Source: Flavobacterium sp. | GTDB taxonomy: Bacteria > Bacteroidota > Bacteroidia > Flavobacteriales > Flavobacteriaceae | Assembly (NCBI RefSeq): GCF_039595935.1 | Contig: NZ_JBCNKR010000006.1 | Coordinates: forward strand, 1,894,001-1,958,000 | Length of the DNA stretch: 64,000 bases | Reading direction: 5' to 3' | The notes under the pieces: generated by a model | What the model was told of the DNA's origin: nothing | Databases searched by the model: none | Seen by the model: only the letters and a program-made list of their open reading frames with translations | Shown: positions 8,881 through 16,881 of the stretch, piece by piece | Layout of the letters: each line of letters begins with the position of its first letter | How positions within the stretch are numbered: the stretch's first letter is position 1 | Translations under genes and position numbers: made by a program

Positions 8881-9558
8881 ATGAAAAAAGTAATATTCTT
8901 AACATTTCTATTGATAGTCATCTCCTGTAACTCTAAAAAGGATGAGATAAAAAAAAGTGAAAAAGTTGAAAATGTAACTACTGATGTAGGTGTTAAAAGC
9001 GAATTTAACACTGAATTATTTAAAGTTAATCATATTTATAAAGGAGATAGTTATAATTTCATACAATTAACGGCTAATTATAATATAGGAAATTTTGTAT
9101 ATAATGAAGAATTTGAAAAATGTTTAGTTGATACTTTGTCAGTTAAAACAAAAAAACTCGAATTGTCTGAAGTGTTACAAAATGCAAAAGATTATCCAAA
9201 CGAAGTAATACTGATTGATGATTTTACTCTTGCGACCTTAAAATATGATGAAAAATTTTATGTTGGCCTTTTTAGAATAATAGATATAAACAATTATAGA
9301 TGTATTGCGGTATTAGAATTAGAAAAATATAAGAAAAAAGAATCTTTTTTTGACTTAGGAGATCATAAATTATTTAGTTACGCATGTAACACAAGTGCGG
9401 GAGATTCGTGTTTCGCAATAGTTATTGATAAAGTAAATTCAGCTGGCAAATATGATAAGATTTTAAAAGCTGTTAAATTTGATTTAGTAAACGAAAAGAT
9501 TATTGAAATAGATTTAACTAAAGAAAAAATAGAATGTTTGCCAGAAAATGAGTCATAA
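8881..9558 (+). CDS. Lipoprotein, candidate immunity protein for the upstream hydrolase
   Basis: 225 residues. A short signal peptide ends in a lipobox (LLIVISC, Cys16) followed by NSKKDE, so the mature protein is lipid-anchored at the envelope. The remainder is a mixed alpha/beta domain of unknown family. It lies 42 bases after the M23 effector and before a strong terminator, so it is probably co-transcribed with the effector. A periplasm-facing lipoprotein beside a peptidoglycan-degrading toxin is the usual arrangement for an immunity protein; this is inference from position. Its signal peptide is nearly identical to that of the gene at 10954. Confidence 0.75.
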   Translation: MKKVIFLTFLLIVISCNSKKDEIKKSEKVENVTTDVGVKSEFNTELFKVNHIYKGDSYNFIQLTANYNIGNFVYNEEFEKCLVDTLSVKTKKLELSEVLQNAKDYPNEVILIDDFTLATLKYDEKFYVGLFRIIDINNYRCIAVLELEKYKKKESFFDLGDHKLFSYACNTSAGDSCFAIVIDKVNSAGKYDKILKAVKFDLVNEKIIEIDLTKEKIECLPENES

Positions 9559-9612
9559 ATAAGAAAATATTGTTTAGTAATATTTCAAAAAAAAAACAAT
9601 ATAATTAGCAGT

Positions 9613-9728
9613 AAAAAAGCGCAAAAATCTTATGATTTTTGCGCTTTTTGTATTTAGTAATAATCATAAAATAGCCATGTCAGAGATTTGAGAAAAAAAA
9701 GTGTATTTTCGTACAAAATAATGTTATG
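9613..9728 (+). repeat. Terminator/promoter linker, copy A
   Basis: The interval from the terminator hairpin to the start codon of the second lipoprotein gene is closely repeated at 10843-10956. Shared blocks include the gcgcaaaa hairpin, TAATCATAAA, ATGTCAGAGATTT and TGTATTTTCGTACAAAA. The last block contains a box (TATTTTCG) one base away from the TAnnTTTG promoter consensus. Confidence 0.7.
9614..9649 (+). terminator. Rho-independent terminator after first lipoprotein
   Basis: AAAAAGCGCAAAAATC at 9614-9629 pairs perfectly with 9634-9649 around a 4-base loop. The descending arm ends in five T bases. Confidence 0.9.
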
Positions 9729-10715
9729 AAAAAAATATTGATGCTTTTGGTTTTATTACTTATATTAAGTTGTACGAAGAATCAAACTAAAGATAATAAA
9801 ATTCGTGAAACACCTTACAAAATAGATTCAAGTAAAACTAAGTCTTCGGGAGAGTTATTTATAGATTATCCTGTATCTCCCGTAAACTTTTTAGAAGAAA
9901 AATATAAAAAGAATGGATATTTTCTTCCAGATAATAACCCTTCATTTCCTTCATATACTTTTTTTGATAAAAGTTTAGGAGGTTTTAGTGTTAATTATAT
10001 TGGAAAGTCAAAACTAATTCAGGATTATTGGAATGTCAATAATTCAACTGGATTTTTTTCCCAATATGAAAATACTGATAAGGCTTTTCAGAATTCAAAA
10101 CAATTAAACAACAAAATAAAAGATATTTTGAAGAATAAACCAAATGATTATTATGTTGTTGCCAATTTTTTGCCTAAAGAAGCAATTTCAAAATATTATG
10201 ACGATGGTTCTGGAGAATTTGATATAAAAGATAATGCTTATACTTACTTTTATATTTATGAAAGTAATAATTGGACTTTTATCAAAAAAATATTGACTCA
10301 AAAGGTAGCAGGAAATGGAATTTCACTTTATAATGATTTGCTTTTGTTTCATAAATTTAAAAACATGAAACCTATCTCAGATACATTTCAAGGTACTTTT
10401 AAAGTTGAAACAGACGGAGAATATACTATGAATGGAGGAGGTCATACAACTTATTATTTTACAATTACAGAAAATGAAATTGTTTTAAAAGCAGAGGTTT
10501 TTAGGGGAGATTTTGTATGCGAAGGAAATTATAAAGGCCTACAAGAAAATGGTATTTTAGAATTATATTATAGCGGAACAGATGATCGTTGCGTAAATTT
10601 GAGTCCCACTTATTTAATAAAAAAAGAAAAGGAGAAATTTTTTATTAAAGGAGTAGGAGGAGAAGGCACTATAAATAATTGGGTAGAGCTTATAAAGATT
10701 AATGATTACATATAA
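9726..10715 (+). CDS. Lipoprotein, second candidate immunity protein
   Basis: 329 residues. The signal peptide ends LLLILSC (Cys16) followed by TKNQ, so this is a lipoprotein. The N-terminal ~210 residues have no motif I know. The C-terminal ~110 residues form a beta-rich domain (GTFKVETDGEYTMNGGG..., CEGNYKG, GTINNWVELIK). It has its own linker upstream with a promoter-like box and its own terminator downstream. Apart from the signal peptide it is not obviously similar to the flanking lipoproteins. An immunity or orphan-immunity role is inferred from its place in the array after the hydrolase. Confidence 0.75.
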   Translation: MKKILMLLVLLLILSCTKNQTKDNKIRETPYKIDSSKTKSSGELFIDYPVSPVNFLEEKYKKNGYFLPDNNPSFPSYTFFDKSLGGFSVNYIGKSKLIQDYWNVNNSTGFFSQYENTDKAFQNSKQLNNKIKDILKNKPNDYYVVANFLPKEAISKYYDDGSGEFDIKDNAYTYFYIYESNNWTFIKKILTQKVAGNGISLYNDLLLFHKFKNMKPISDTFQGTFKVETDGEYTMNGGGHTTYYFTITENEIVLKAEVFRGDFVCEGNYKGLQENGILELYYSGTDDRCVNLSPTYLIKKEKEKFFIKGVGGEGTINNWVELIKINDYI

Positions 10716-10842
10716 GTGTAAAAATATTAAGTTTCTGAAGTCTTTTTATTCGAAAAAAAAGTATTTGTACAGGATCGAACATTTTTTTAGTTTCTAAAAC
10801 TAATTAGGGAAATTTCTAGCCACTAAAAATAAGAATTAGCAT

Positions 10843-10956
10843 AAAAAGCGTAAAAGTCTTCTGATCTTTTGCGCTTTTATATATAGTAGTAATCATAAAT
10901 TAACTATGTCAGAGATTTAAATAAAAACTGTATTTTCGTACAAAATTGAATATATG
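10843..10956 (+). repeat. Terminator/promoter linker, copy B
   Basis: Second copy of the linker at 9613-9728, with the same hairpin core, the same ATGTCAGAGATTT block and the same GTATTTTCGTACAAAA block just before the next lipoprotein start. Duplication of the linker shows how the array could grow one cassette at a time. Confidence 0.7.
10844..10878 (+). terminator. Rho-independent terminator after second lipoprotein
   Basis: AAAAGCGTAAAAG at 10844-10856 pairs with CTTTTGCGCTTTT at 10866-10878, with one G-U pair. It is a diverged twin of the hairpin at 9614-9649. Confidence 0.8.
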
Positions 10957-11919
10957 AAAAAAATAATATTTCTAATATTTGTATTGATAGTCATTTCTTG
11001 TAATTCTAAAAAGGACGAAAAAATAGAAAAAAATGCGATTGCTAAAAAGTCAAAGGTAAGCAATCTAAATTTTGATAAAATCTTAAAAATAAATGAATAC
11101 ATATATGGTGTTTCAGATTATGGTGATTTTTTTACAACATCTTATGATGATGGAATAACTTATGACCCTAAAGCAGGAAATAATTTTGGTAATTTAGTTA
11201 CATTTTTGATTCCAAAAGATTTTCTTTTTTTTCAAAAGCACTCAAAATATATCAATAAAGATGATGATGAGGAATTAGAAGCGTATGTAAATAAATTAAG
11301 CTTAGATGAATTGAAAAAGACTTTTGATATATATGTTTTATTAGTTGATAAAAAGTATTTAATTGCAACTCCTGAATATGATAGCTCATATAATTATACA
11401 GAAAAATATCAAACAGATGCATATCAGTATAAAGAAAACTCATGGAAAAAAATTGAATCCTTTTCTGTAGATTCTGATAAAAAGCGAATTAAAGAATCAG
11501 AATGGAGACATGACTTTATCGAAAAAAAAACTAAATCACTTCAAACTGCTTTTTTTGAATCTATTTCAAATTTGAAGATTGACAATTCATGGTTCAGGGA
11601 CTATTTATTATCGCTTGATTCTTATGAACTAGGATATTATTACGGGCACTACATAAAAATTTCTAAAGACTCTTGTTATATTGCTGAAAGATATTTTAAG
11701 GATTTACTTGTTCCTTATCAAGATAAAGATACTTTGTTTTTATATCATAAAAAAAATCTTGTTGATAGCTCTAAATATTTAAAGAATAAGCTAATTCCAG
11801 AAGTAAAAATTGTAAAAATAGAAAACAAGTATTATGTCACCAGTGAAGTTTTTGATTTAAAAAATAGTATTTCTAGTAAACCAGAAAAATATGGATTTTT
11901 AGTTTCTGATACTTATTAG
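10954..11919 (+). CDS. Lipoprotein, third candidate immunity protein
   Basis: 321 residues. Signal peptide and lipobox (LIVISC, then NSKKDE) almost match the lipoprotein at 8881, but the mature part differs: it is acidic, tyrosine-rich and of no family I know. The gene is preceded by linker copy B and followed by another hairpin of the same type, so it forms a separate expression cassette. The near-identical signal regions with unrelated mature regions suggest that cassettes were added by recombination in the conserved flanks. Function inferred only from context. Confidence 0.75.
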   Translation: MKKIIFLIFVLIVISCNSKKDEKIEKNAIAKKSKVSNLNFDKILKINEYIYGVSDYGDFFTTSYDDGITYDPKAGNNFGNLVTFLIPKDFLFFQKHSKYINKDDDEELEAYVNKLSLDELKKTFDIYVLLVDKKYLIATPEYDSSYNYTEKYQTDAYQYKENSWKKIESFSVDSDKKRIKESEWRHDFIEKKTKSLQTAFFESISNLKIDNSWFRDYLLSLDSYELGYYYGHYIKISKDSCYIAERYFKDLLVPYQDKDTLFLYHKKNLVDSSKYLKNKLIPEVKIVKIENKYYVTSEVFDLKNSISSKPEKYGFLVSDTY

Positions 11920-11998
11920 ATGAAATAAAAAACGTAAGATCTAGTTTTACTTTTTAAGTGAAATTCATATATATTTAAAAATGATAAATTTACTATAT

Positions 11999-12030
11999 AA
12001 GCGCAAAAGTCTTTTTGATTTTTGCGCTTT
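11999..12030 (+). terminator. Rho-independent terminator after third lipoprotein
   Basis: AAGCGCAAAA at 11999-12008 pairs with TTTTGCGCTT at 12020-12029, with a T-run inside and after the descending arm. It is the third member of the same hairpin family (compare 9614 and 10844). Confidence 0.8.
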
Positions 12031-12068
12031 TAAATTTTACGCAGTTAGCCTTTTGAATTAAAAAACAA

Positions 12069-12161
12069 TTAATTCTCCTCTTCAAACCTAGACATATACA
12101 TATACCAATTCCATTCACAGGAATTACCGTTATCATCTGAAATTGCAAAATCTTTTATATT
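12069..12161 (-). pseudogene. C-terminal relic of an unidentified gene
   Basis: On the minus strand about 30 codons (IKDFAISDDNGNSCEWNWY... to SRFEEEN and TAA) read like a natural protein end. An in-frame TAA lies just upstream and there is no start codon. It is probably the last remnant of a deleted gene. Confidence 0.3.
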
Positions 12162-12223
12162 TCGTTAGATGCTCAAATAATTAGCGAAATGTAGTTGTTT
12201 TTTGTAATTGAAAAACTTGTATA

Positions 12224-12253
12224 TTGTTGAAATACAGTAATTTGTTATCTTTG
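12224..12253 (+). promoter_or_regulatory. Flavobacterial promoter for the hydrolase cluster
   Basis: TTG at 12224-12226, 19 bases, then TATCTTTG at 12246-12253. This matches the Bacteroidota TTG / TAnnTTTG consensus. It lies about 180 bases before the start at 12437, so a long leader is implied. Confidence 0.6.
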
Positions 12254-12436
12254 GTGTAATAGTTGTTTCTTCTCTAATTTCTAATTTGATTTCTTATAAA
12301 AACGAAATTACAATGAAATAAATACTTTTCTGAATTTCATAATTAGTAAGCTGAATTAAATTGTAAAGTAAGTTTTTAATAAAATTTTGTTTGTTGAATT
12401 AAAATAAGTTTTATCACTAATTTAAAAATTAATGTT

Positions 12437-13207
12437 ATGGCAAATTCGAAGTCTATTATTCTTATACACGGTAATTTCGTAAACGATATAAGCTGGTTAA
12501 AGTGGAAAGAAAGGTATGAACAAAGAGGTTATAATGTATACACACCTGCAAATCCGGGTCATGATGGAACTCCTTCAGATTTGAGAAAAAATGTACATCC
12601 AGCTCTTACCAAAACCGGATTTATAGACGTGGTGAATAATATTAAGCAATTAATAGATTCTCTGCCTGAAAAACCTTTGATTATTGGACATTCAATGGCA
12701 GGAATGGCGGCAATGAAGCTTTTGGAATTAGATAAAGCGGCAGCGGCAGTTAGTATTGATGGAGCACCGCCAAAGAATGTGTTTCCGCCCTTTACAACAT
12801 TAAAAGCAGTATTGCCTGCATTTGGCTTTTTTTCTTCAGCAAAATATTTTATGGGAAGTCGCGACTGGTACGACAAATGTTTTTTTAATACACTGCCTCA
12901 AAGAGATAGAGCTAAAGCTTTTGATGATATTGCAGTGCCGGAAAGTTACAAAGTTAGTCGTGAACTGGTATTGAATTCCTTTTCAAATATCGATTTTGCT
13001 AAATCGCATAAACCAATTTTGTTTATTGGTGGCGGCAGTGATAATATATTTCCGGCATCATTAACGACAAAACTGGCAGGAAAATATAAAGAAGGCAGCG
13101 GTCGTGTAGATCTAAAGATTTTTCAGGGCAAAAGTCATTTCATATGCGGAGAGTCTGGTTGGGAAACAGTTGCAGATTTTATTCTTGATTGGTACGAGAA
13201 ATTGTAA
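12437..13207 (+). CDS. Alpha/beta hydrolase
   Basis: 256 residues, cytoplasmic. The alpha/beta-hydrolase features are all visible: HG near residue 11 (oxyanion strand), nucleophile elbow GHSMAG with Ser86, acid Asp202 in GGGSDN, and His234 in GKSHF. The natural substrate cannot be read from sequence; relatives are esterases or lyases of small molecules. It is the first gene after the promoter at 12224-12253, and a second hydrolase follows 132 bases later, so the two may share a transcript. The start is well placed after an A-rich, Shine-Dalgarno-poor leader typical of the group. Confidence 0.85.
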   Translation: MANSKSIILIHGNFVNDISWLKWKERYEQRGYNVYTPANPGHDGTPSDLRKNVHPALTKTGFIDVVNNIKQLIDSLPEKPLIIGHSMAGMAAMKLLELDKAAAAVSIDGAPPKNVFPPFTTLKAVLPAFGFFSSAKYFMGSRDWYDKCFFNTLPQRDRAKAFDDIAVPESYKVSRELVLNSFSNIDFAKSHKPILFIGGGSDNIFPASLTTKLAGKYKEGSGRVDLKIFQGKSHFICGESGWETVADFILDWYEKL

Positions 13208-13339
13208 TCTGTAATAAATAAAGAGCGACATTTTTTAGGCATTTTAATTCGCTTTTTTAGGAAAATATCTGCTGATGAAATATCACAGTTGATATCAAAT
13301 TATTTAAAACCATTATTAATTTATAAAAAGAAAACTAAG

Positions 13340-14161
13340 ATGAGTAAGATTACAGTAAAAGACGGAACCGAAATTTATTATAAAGATTGGGGAACTGGTA
13401 CACCCATATTTTTTCACCACGGATGGCCATTGTCAGCAGATGATTGGGATGCGCAGATGTTGTTTTTTTTAGATCAGGGATTTAGGGTAATTGCGCATGA
13501 TAGAAGAGGTCATGGAAGATCTACACAAACTTACACAGGCAATGAAATGGATACATACGCTGCAGATGTGGCAGAACTTACCGAATTTTTAGATTTAAAA
13601 GATGCGATACATATTGGTCACTCTACAGGTGGAGGTGAAGCTATTCATTACGCGGCGAAATATGGTAAAAACCGCGTTTCTAAAGTAATACTTATTAGTG
13701 CGGTAACACCTTACATGGTTCATGATGAAAATAATCCTGATGGCGTGCCTATAGAGGTTTTTAACGACATTCGCTTCAATACAGCCAATAATAGACAGCA
13801 ATTTTATCATGATATTACCTTTCCATTTTACGGATATAACAGAGAAGGAGCAAATATTAAAAAAGGAATTCAGGACAATTGGTGGCGTCAGGGAATGATG
13901 GGTGGCATAAAAGCTCATTATGACTGTATTAAAGCTTTCTCTGAAACTGATTTTACCGAAGATTTAAAAAGTGTTGATTTTCCGTTACTGATTCTTCATG
14001 GTGAAGACGATCAAATTGTGCCTTACAATGTAACGGCTTTAAGAGCAGCTAAATTGGTAAAAAACGGAAAATTGATAACCTATCCTGGACTTTGTCACGG
14101 AATGCCAACAACAGATGCTGATACAATTAATCAGGATATCTTGAATTTCATAAAAGGATAG
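13340..14161 (+). CDS. Alpha/beta hydrolase of the non-haem chloroperoxidase / arylesterase type
   Basis: 273 residues from the ATG at 13340 (MSKITVKDGTEIYYKDWG). The frame is open 17 codons further up, but the family normally begins at this point. Motifs: HHGWP oxyanion loop (26-30), GHSTGG with Ser95, acid in GEDD (Asp224) and CHGMP with His253. This set is characteristic of the bacterial non-haem haloperoxidase / perhydrolase group, in vivo usually esterases. The next two genes (isochorismatase-like and a small unclassified protein) run in the same direction with short gaps, suggesting an operon for detoxification or redox metabolism. Confidence 0.88.
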   Translation: MSKITVKDGTEIYYKDWGTGTPIFFHHGWPLSADDWDAQMLFFLDQGFRVIAHDRRGHGRSTQTYTGNEMDTYAADVAELTEFLDLKDAIHIGHSTGGGEAIHYAAKYGKNRVSKVILISAVTPYMVHDENNPDGVPIEVFNDIRFNTANNRQQFYHDITFPFYGYNREGANIKKGIQDNWWRQGMMGGIKAHYDCIKAFSETDFTEDLKSVDFPLLILHGEDDQIVPYNVTALRAAKLVKNGKLITYPGLCHGMPTTDADTINQDILNFIKG

Positions 14162-14219
14162 AGATTTTGTCACTGTATTTTTTTGAAGATTTATAGTATT
14201 TAAGTAAATGAAATAAAAC

Positions 14220-14837
14220 ATGGAAGCTAATACCTATTCAAAAACAGCTTTGATATTAGTTGATCCTTTTAATGATTTTCTCTCAGAAGGCGGAAAATTA
14301 TATTCTGTTACAAAAGAAACTGTAGAAGGTATTTTGTTGGTAGAAAATCTTAAAAAATTAATTAAAGGAGCACGAGAGCGAAAAATACAAATAGTGTATG
14401 CACCGCATCATCATACGACAAAAGAAGATTATCTAAATTGGAAATTTTTATCACCTTCGCATCAGGGAAGCAAAAACACAGTTCTTTTTGAGAAAAATAG
14501 CTGGGGAGCAGAATTTCACCCTGAACTTTTGCCTGAACCCGGAGATTTAATTGCTCAGAATCACTGGACTGCGAGTGGATTTGCTAATACTGATCTTGAT
14601 TTTTTGCTGCGAGCACATAATATCGATCGTATTTTAGTGGCAGGAATGAGAGCAAACACTTGTATTGATTCTACTGCACGATATGGTGTAGAATTGGGAT
14701 ATCATGTAACGTTGATTAAAGATGGAATTGCGGCATTTAATTGGGAAGAAATCAGGGTTACTGTTGAGGTTACTTTTCCTAATTATGGACACGCAATATT
14801 AAGCACTGAGGAATTTATAAATACACCAAAATTGTGA
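14220..14837 (+). CDS. Isochorismatase-like cysteine hydrolase
   Basis: 205 residues. The fold is shown by VDPFNDF near the start (catalytic Asp15) and RANTCIDSTAR (nucleophile Cys148) followed by LGYHVTLIKDGIA. Where classic members carry the catalytic Lys, this protein reads AQNHWTASGF. That is a subfamily pattern I have seen in other putative amidases, so activity is not ruled out. It acts in the cytoplasm on an unknown amide or nicotinamide-like substrate. It lies 58 bases after the chloroperoxidase-type hydrolase and 4 bases before the next gene, so it is translationally close to both. Confidence 0.85.
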   Translation: MEANTYSKTALILVDPFNDFLSEGGKLYSVTKETVEGILLVENLKKLIKGARERKIQIVYAPHHHTTKEDYLNWKFLSPSHQGSKNTVLFEKNSWGAEFHPELLPEPGDLIAQNHWTASGFANTDLDFLLRAHNIDRILVAGMRANTCIDSTARYGVELGYHVTLIKDGIAAFNWEEIRVTVEVTFPNYGHAILSTEEFINTPKL

Positions 14838-14841
14838 AGTA

Positions 14842-15372
14842 ATGGAAATCATATCTGAAAGCAGTGCCACGGCTGTAATTAACGCATCAATAGAATCAAT
14901 TGATTTGACGGAATGGGTTTTTACTTTAAAGAGTCATGAATATCAAGCATGTTCAACGGGGCATATTGCGGCAGGAAGTTCAATTTCGGCAGATGGTAAA
15001 CGAATGTCTATAAATGTCGAGCAGGTAGCGGGTAATCTTTTAGTTCAAAATTATATAGAAGAAATAGGAAAGAGAGACCATTGTAGATTAAACTCTATAT
15101 CGGATTCTTTTTCAGATTCAGGCCGAACAAAGCTGGGAGTAATATGGGAACTAAAAGTAGAAAAATTGACCCCAAACAGTTGTCAGTTTACAAATTTGGT
15201 TAAAGTTTTAATGACTGATGAATTTTCTTCAATGCTTCGATCAGCAGGTATTACCGATTTGAGTCCAATTAAAGCTGGTATGTCTGAGAATGTATCTTTA
15301 CATAATCAGGAAGAAACACCGTTATTTGCAAAAGATATTGAGCGTAAAGCTCATTCCGGAGTTTGGAAATAA
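14842..15372 (+). CDS. Small protein of unknown family, possibly SRPBCC-like
   Basis: 176 residues, no signal peptide. The pattern INASIESIDLTEWVFTLKSHEYQACSTGH... followed by beta strands (LGVIWELKVEKLTPNSCQFTNLVKV) suggests a START/polyketide-cyclase-like ligand-binding fold, but I cannot place it in a named family. It starts 4 bases after the isochorismatase-like gene and ends just before a strong terminator, so it is the last gene of the 12.4-15.4 kb unit. Confidence 0.65.
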   Translation: MEIISESSATAVINASIESIDLTEWVFTLKSHEYQACSTGHIAAGSSISADGKRMSINVEQVAGNLLVQNYIEEIGKRDHCRLNSISDSFSDSGRTKLGVIWELKVEKLTPNSCQFTNLVKVLMTDEFSSMLRSAGITDLSPIKAGMSENVSLHNQEETPLFAKDIERKAHSGVWK

Positions 15373-15394
15373 GTTTAGTATAATGTTCAAAAGT

Positions 15395-15430
15395 AAAAAG
15401 CCTTTAAATAGTTAGATTTAAAGGCTTTTT
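15395..15430 (+). terminator. Rho-independent terminator
   Basis: AAAAAGCCTTTAAAT at 15395-15409 pairs with ATTTAAAGGCTTTTT at 15416-15430, followed by more T bases. It closes the hydrolase unit. Confidence 0.92.
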
Positions 15431-15438
15431 TTTTATCT

Positions 15439-15569
15439 GGCGGAGAAAGAGGTTTCTCCCTGTTTTATTAAAACCCTAGTAAATACTAGGCTTTAGATGC
15501 TATTTAAGAGTTGGCACAGAAAAAAAAGTGTACCTCGAAATTTTAACCAATTTCCTTGAACAAATATAG
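15439..15569. repeat. Dispersed intergenic repeat, copy 1
   Basis: About 130 bases with two internal hairpins (GGAGAAA/TTTCTCC and CCTAGTA/TACTAGG), then a block TTATTTAAGAGTTGGCAC-like and AAAAAAGTGTAC. A clear copy lies at 35133-35262 and a weaker one at 45667-45770, all in the same orientation. It is non-coding as far as I can tell. It marks the point where the AT-rich left region gives way to a less AT-rich one. Confidence 0.65.
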
Positions 15570-15962
15570 GTTAAAAACAACTTAAATTTACAAAAATTAT
15601 ATGGAATTTCTAGAGCTTTAAAAATCTAAATTCGACATCTATTTGTCAATTGATGTATTTTGAAGGTATGTTAGAACATTAATATGGGGGTTTTTGAGTA
15701 ATTAGAGTTGTGATGATTTCAATCTATTTCAAAAATTTTATTTATGATTCATGGGAATTCTTTGTAAATGCAAAATGATTTGGTAAGTAGATAAAAACTA
15801 GATTTCAATCTATTTATTATAATATTCTTTTCTGATTCTCCAGAAAATCTTTGTATATACAAGTTCTCTAAAATGAGAGCCTGCCTGTCTTCTATAGTAG
15901 GAAAGCTTAGTTTTTTAATCCAGTTTATGTTTGCTTAGAAAAATTGAGTAAATAATCTGTAG
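15570..15962. other. Intergenic stretch, no gene seen
   Basis: About 390 AT-rich bases without a plausible ORF. The right end runs into the direct repeats and promoter of the secreted hydrolase gene. Confidence 0.4.
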
Positions 15963-15991
15963 TTGGTATAGTATTGGCGGTCATTGGTATA
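15963..15991 (+). promoter_or_regulatory. Candidate LytTR operator (direct repeats, 21-bp period)
   Basis: TTGGTATA occurs at 15963-15970 and 15984-15991, 21 bases apart, that is two helical turns. The second copy is within CATTGGTATAATTCGC. A related pair stands before the dead gene at 20603. Both end 29-30 bases before a TAnnTTTG box. LytTR-domain regulators bind such spaced direct repeats, and one is encoded at 18008-18709. Confidence 0.5.
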
Positions 15992-16020
15992 ATTCGCACA
16001 AATGATGTTTGTTCCCATAA

Positions 16021-16028
16021 TACTTTTG
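16021..16028 (+). promoter_or_regulatory. -7 promoter box (TACTTTTG)
   Basis: An exact TAnnTTTG match 17 bases before the start codon at 16045. There is no TTG at the usual distance, which fits a promoter that needs an activator at the upstream repeats. Confidence 0.45.
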
Positions 16029-16044
16029 TGAAACTATAACAAAG

Positions 16045-16881
16045 GTGAAGATGAGGATTCAATATTATGCATTTATTTTTTTTATTCATTTTGCAGGCCA
16101 TTGCCAGCTGCGAATTGAACATGAATTTTGGAATGGCCATTTTTCAAGCGGCGAGATAATATCTAATGTGTTAAAGCTTGAAGATGGAAGCATTGTCGAG
16201 AATAATATAGTTGTTTCTTCTTTAGAATTCTATAAGCCTGAGAAGCCAAATGGAACCGCAGTACTATTAATACATGGAGGAGGGATGTATGTGCTGTTTT
16301 CAGAGGTGCAGGGAGTTAAAGTTGCAGAGTGGCTCAATAAGCAGGGGATTTCCGTTTTTTTATTCAGACATCTGCTTAAGAAGAGTCAGACAGGCAGTCC
16401 TGTACAGGATCTTATTAAAAATTTTTCATTAAAATCGGATTATAAAAGAGTGCTTGCCGATTCGGTTTTTCTCAAAGCCGCTTCAGACGCAGGCCAGGCA
16501 CTTAAATACCTCAGGGAATGTTCGGAAGACTTCGGCGTTAGGCCTGATAAAATAGGTCTGATGGGATTTTCAACCGGTGCGGCGCTGGGGCTGGAGTTAT
16601 ATAAAAGTAAATCCAAGTCGGCATGGCCTGACTTTCTCATAAGGTTGAACGGCTTTTCGGATGATAAAAGAAAATTTTCATCTTCTACTTCATTTTTCAT
16701 TGCCTCGATTTCAGATACACCTTTTGATGAAACCAGTCAGAGCATAAAACTCTATGGTAATATCAGTTCTTCTAATGCCGCTGTTGAACTTCATGTATAC
16801 AATAAAACGGCAGAAGATAACACTGACAGCAGATGGAGAAAGGATCTTGAGTTTTGGCTCGCAAAGCTGAAGGAAAATTAA
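16045..16881 (+). CDS. Secreted alpha/beta hydrolase, possibly inactive
   Basis: 278 residues. A signal peptide of about 20 residues (YYAFIFFIHFAGHCQ) points to export; the ATG at 16051 is an equally good start. HGGG at residues 77-80 and GFSTGA with Ser176 identify an acetyl-xylan-esterase / carboxylesterase-like hydrolase. The C-terminal stretch ELHVYNKTAEDNTDSRW aligns with the place where relatives have a GGHGFG-type catalytic His, and no His is present there, so catalysis is doubtful. It overlaps the convergent histidine-kinase gene by four bases. Direct repeats and a TAnnTTTG box lie just upstream. Confidence 0.75.
   Translation: MKMRIQYYAFIFFIHFAGHCQLRIEHEFWNGHFSSGEIISNVLKLEDGSIVENNIVVSSLEFYKPEKPNGTAVLLIHGGGMYVLFSEVQGVKVAEWLNKQGISVFLFRHLLKKSQTGSPVQDLIKNFSLKSDYKRVLADSVFLKAASDAGQALKYLRECSEDFGVRPDKIGLMGFSTGAALGLELYKSKSKSAWPDFLIRLNGFSDDKRKFSSSTSFFIASISDTPFDETSQSIKLYGNISSSNAAVELHVYNKTAEDNTDSRWRKDLEFWLAKLKEN

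Noticed and set aside
15439..15459. GCGGAG...TCTCC at the left of repeat copy 1 as a tRNA 3' end (an ICE attachment site)
   Set aside because: There is no acceptor stem, T-loop consensus or upstream tRNA body; the bases form only a simple hairpin.
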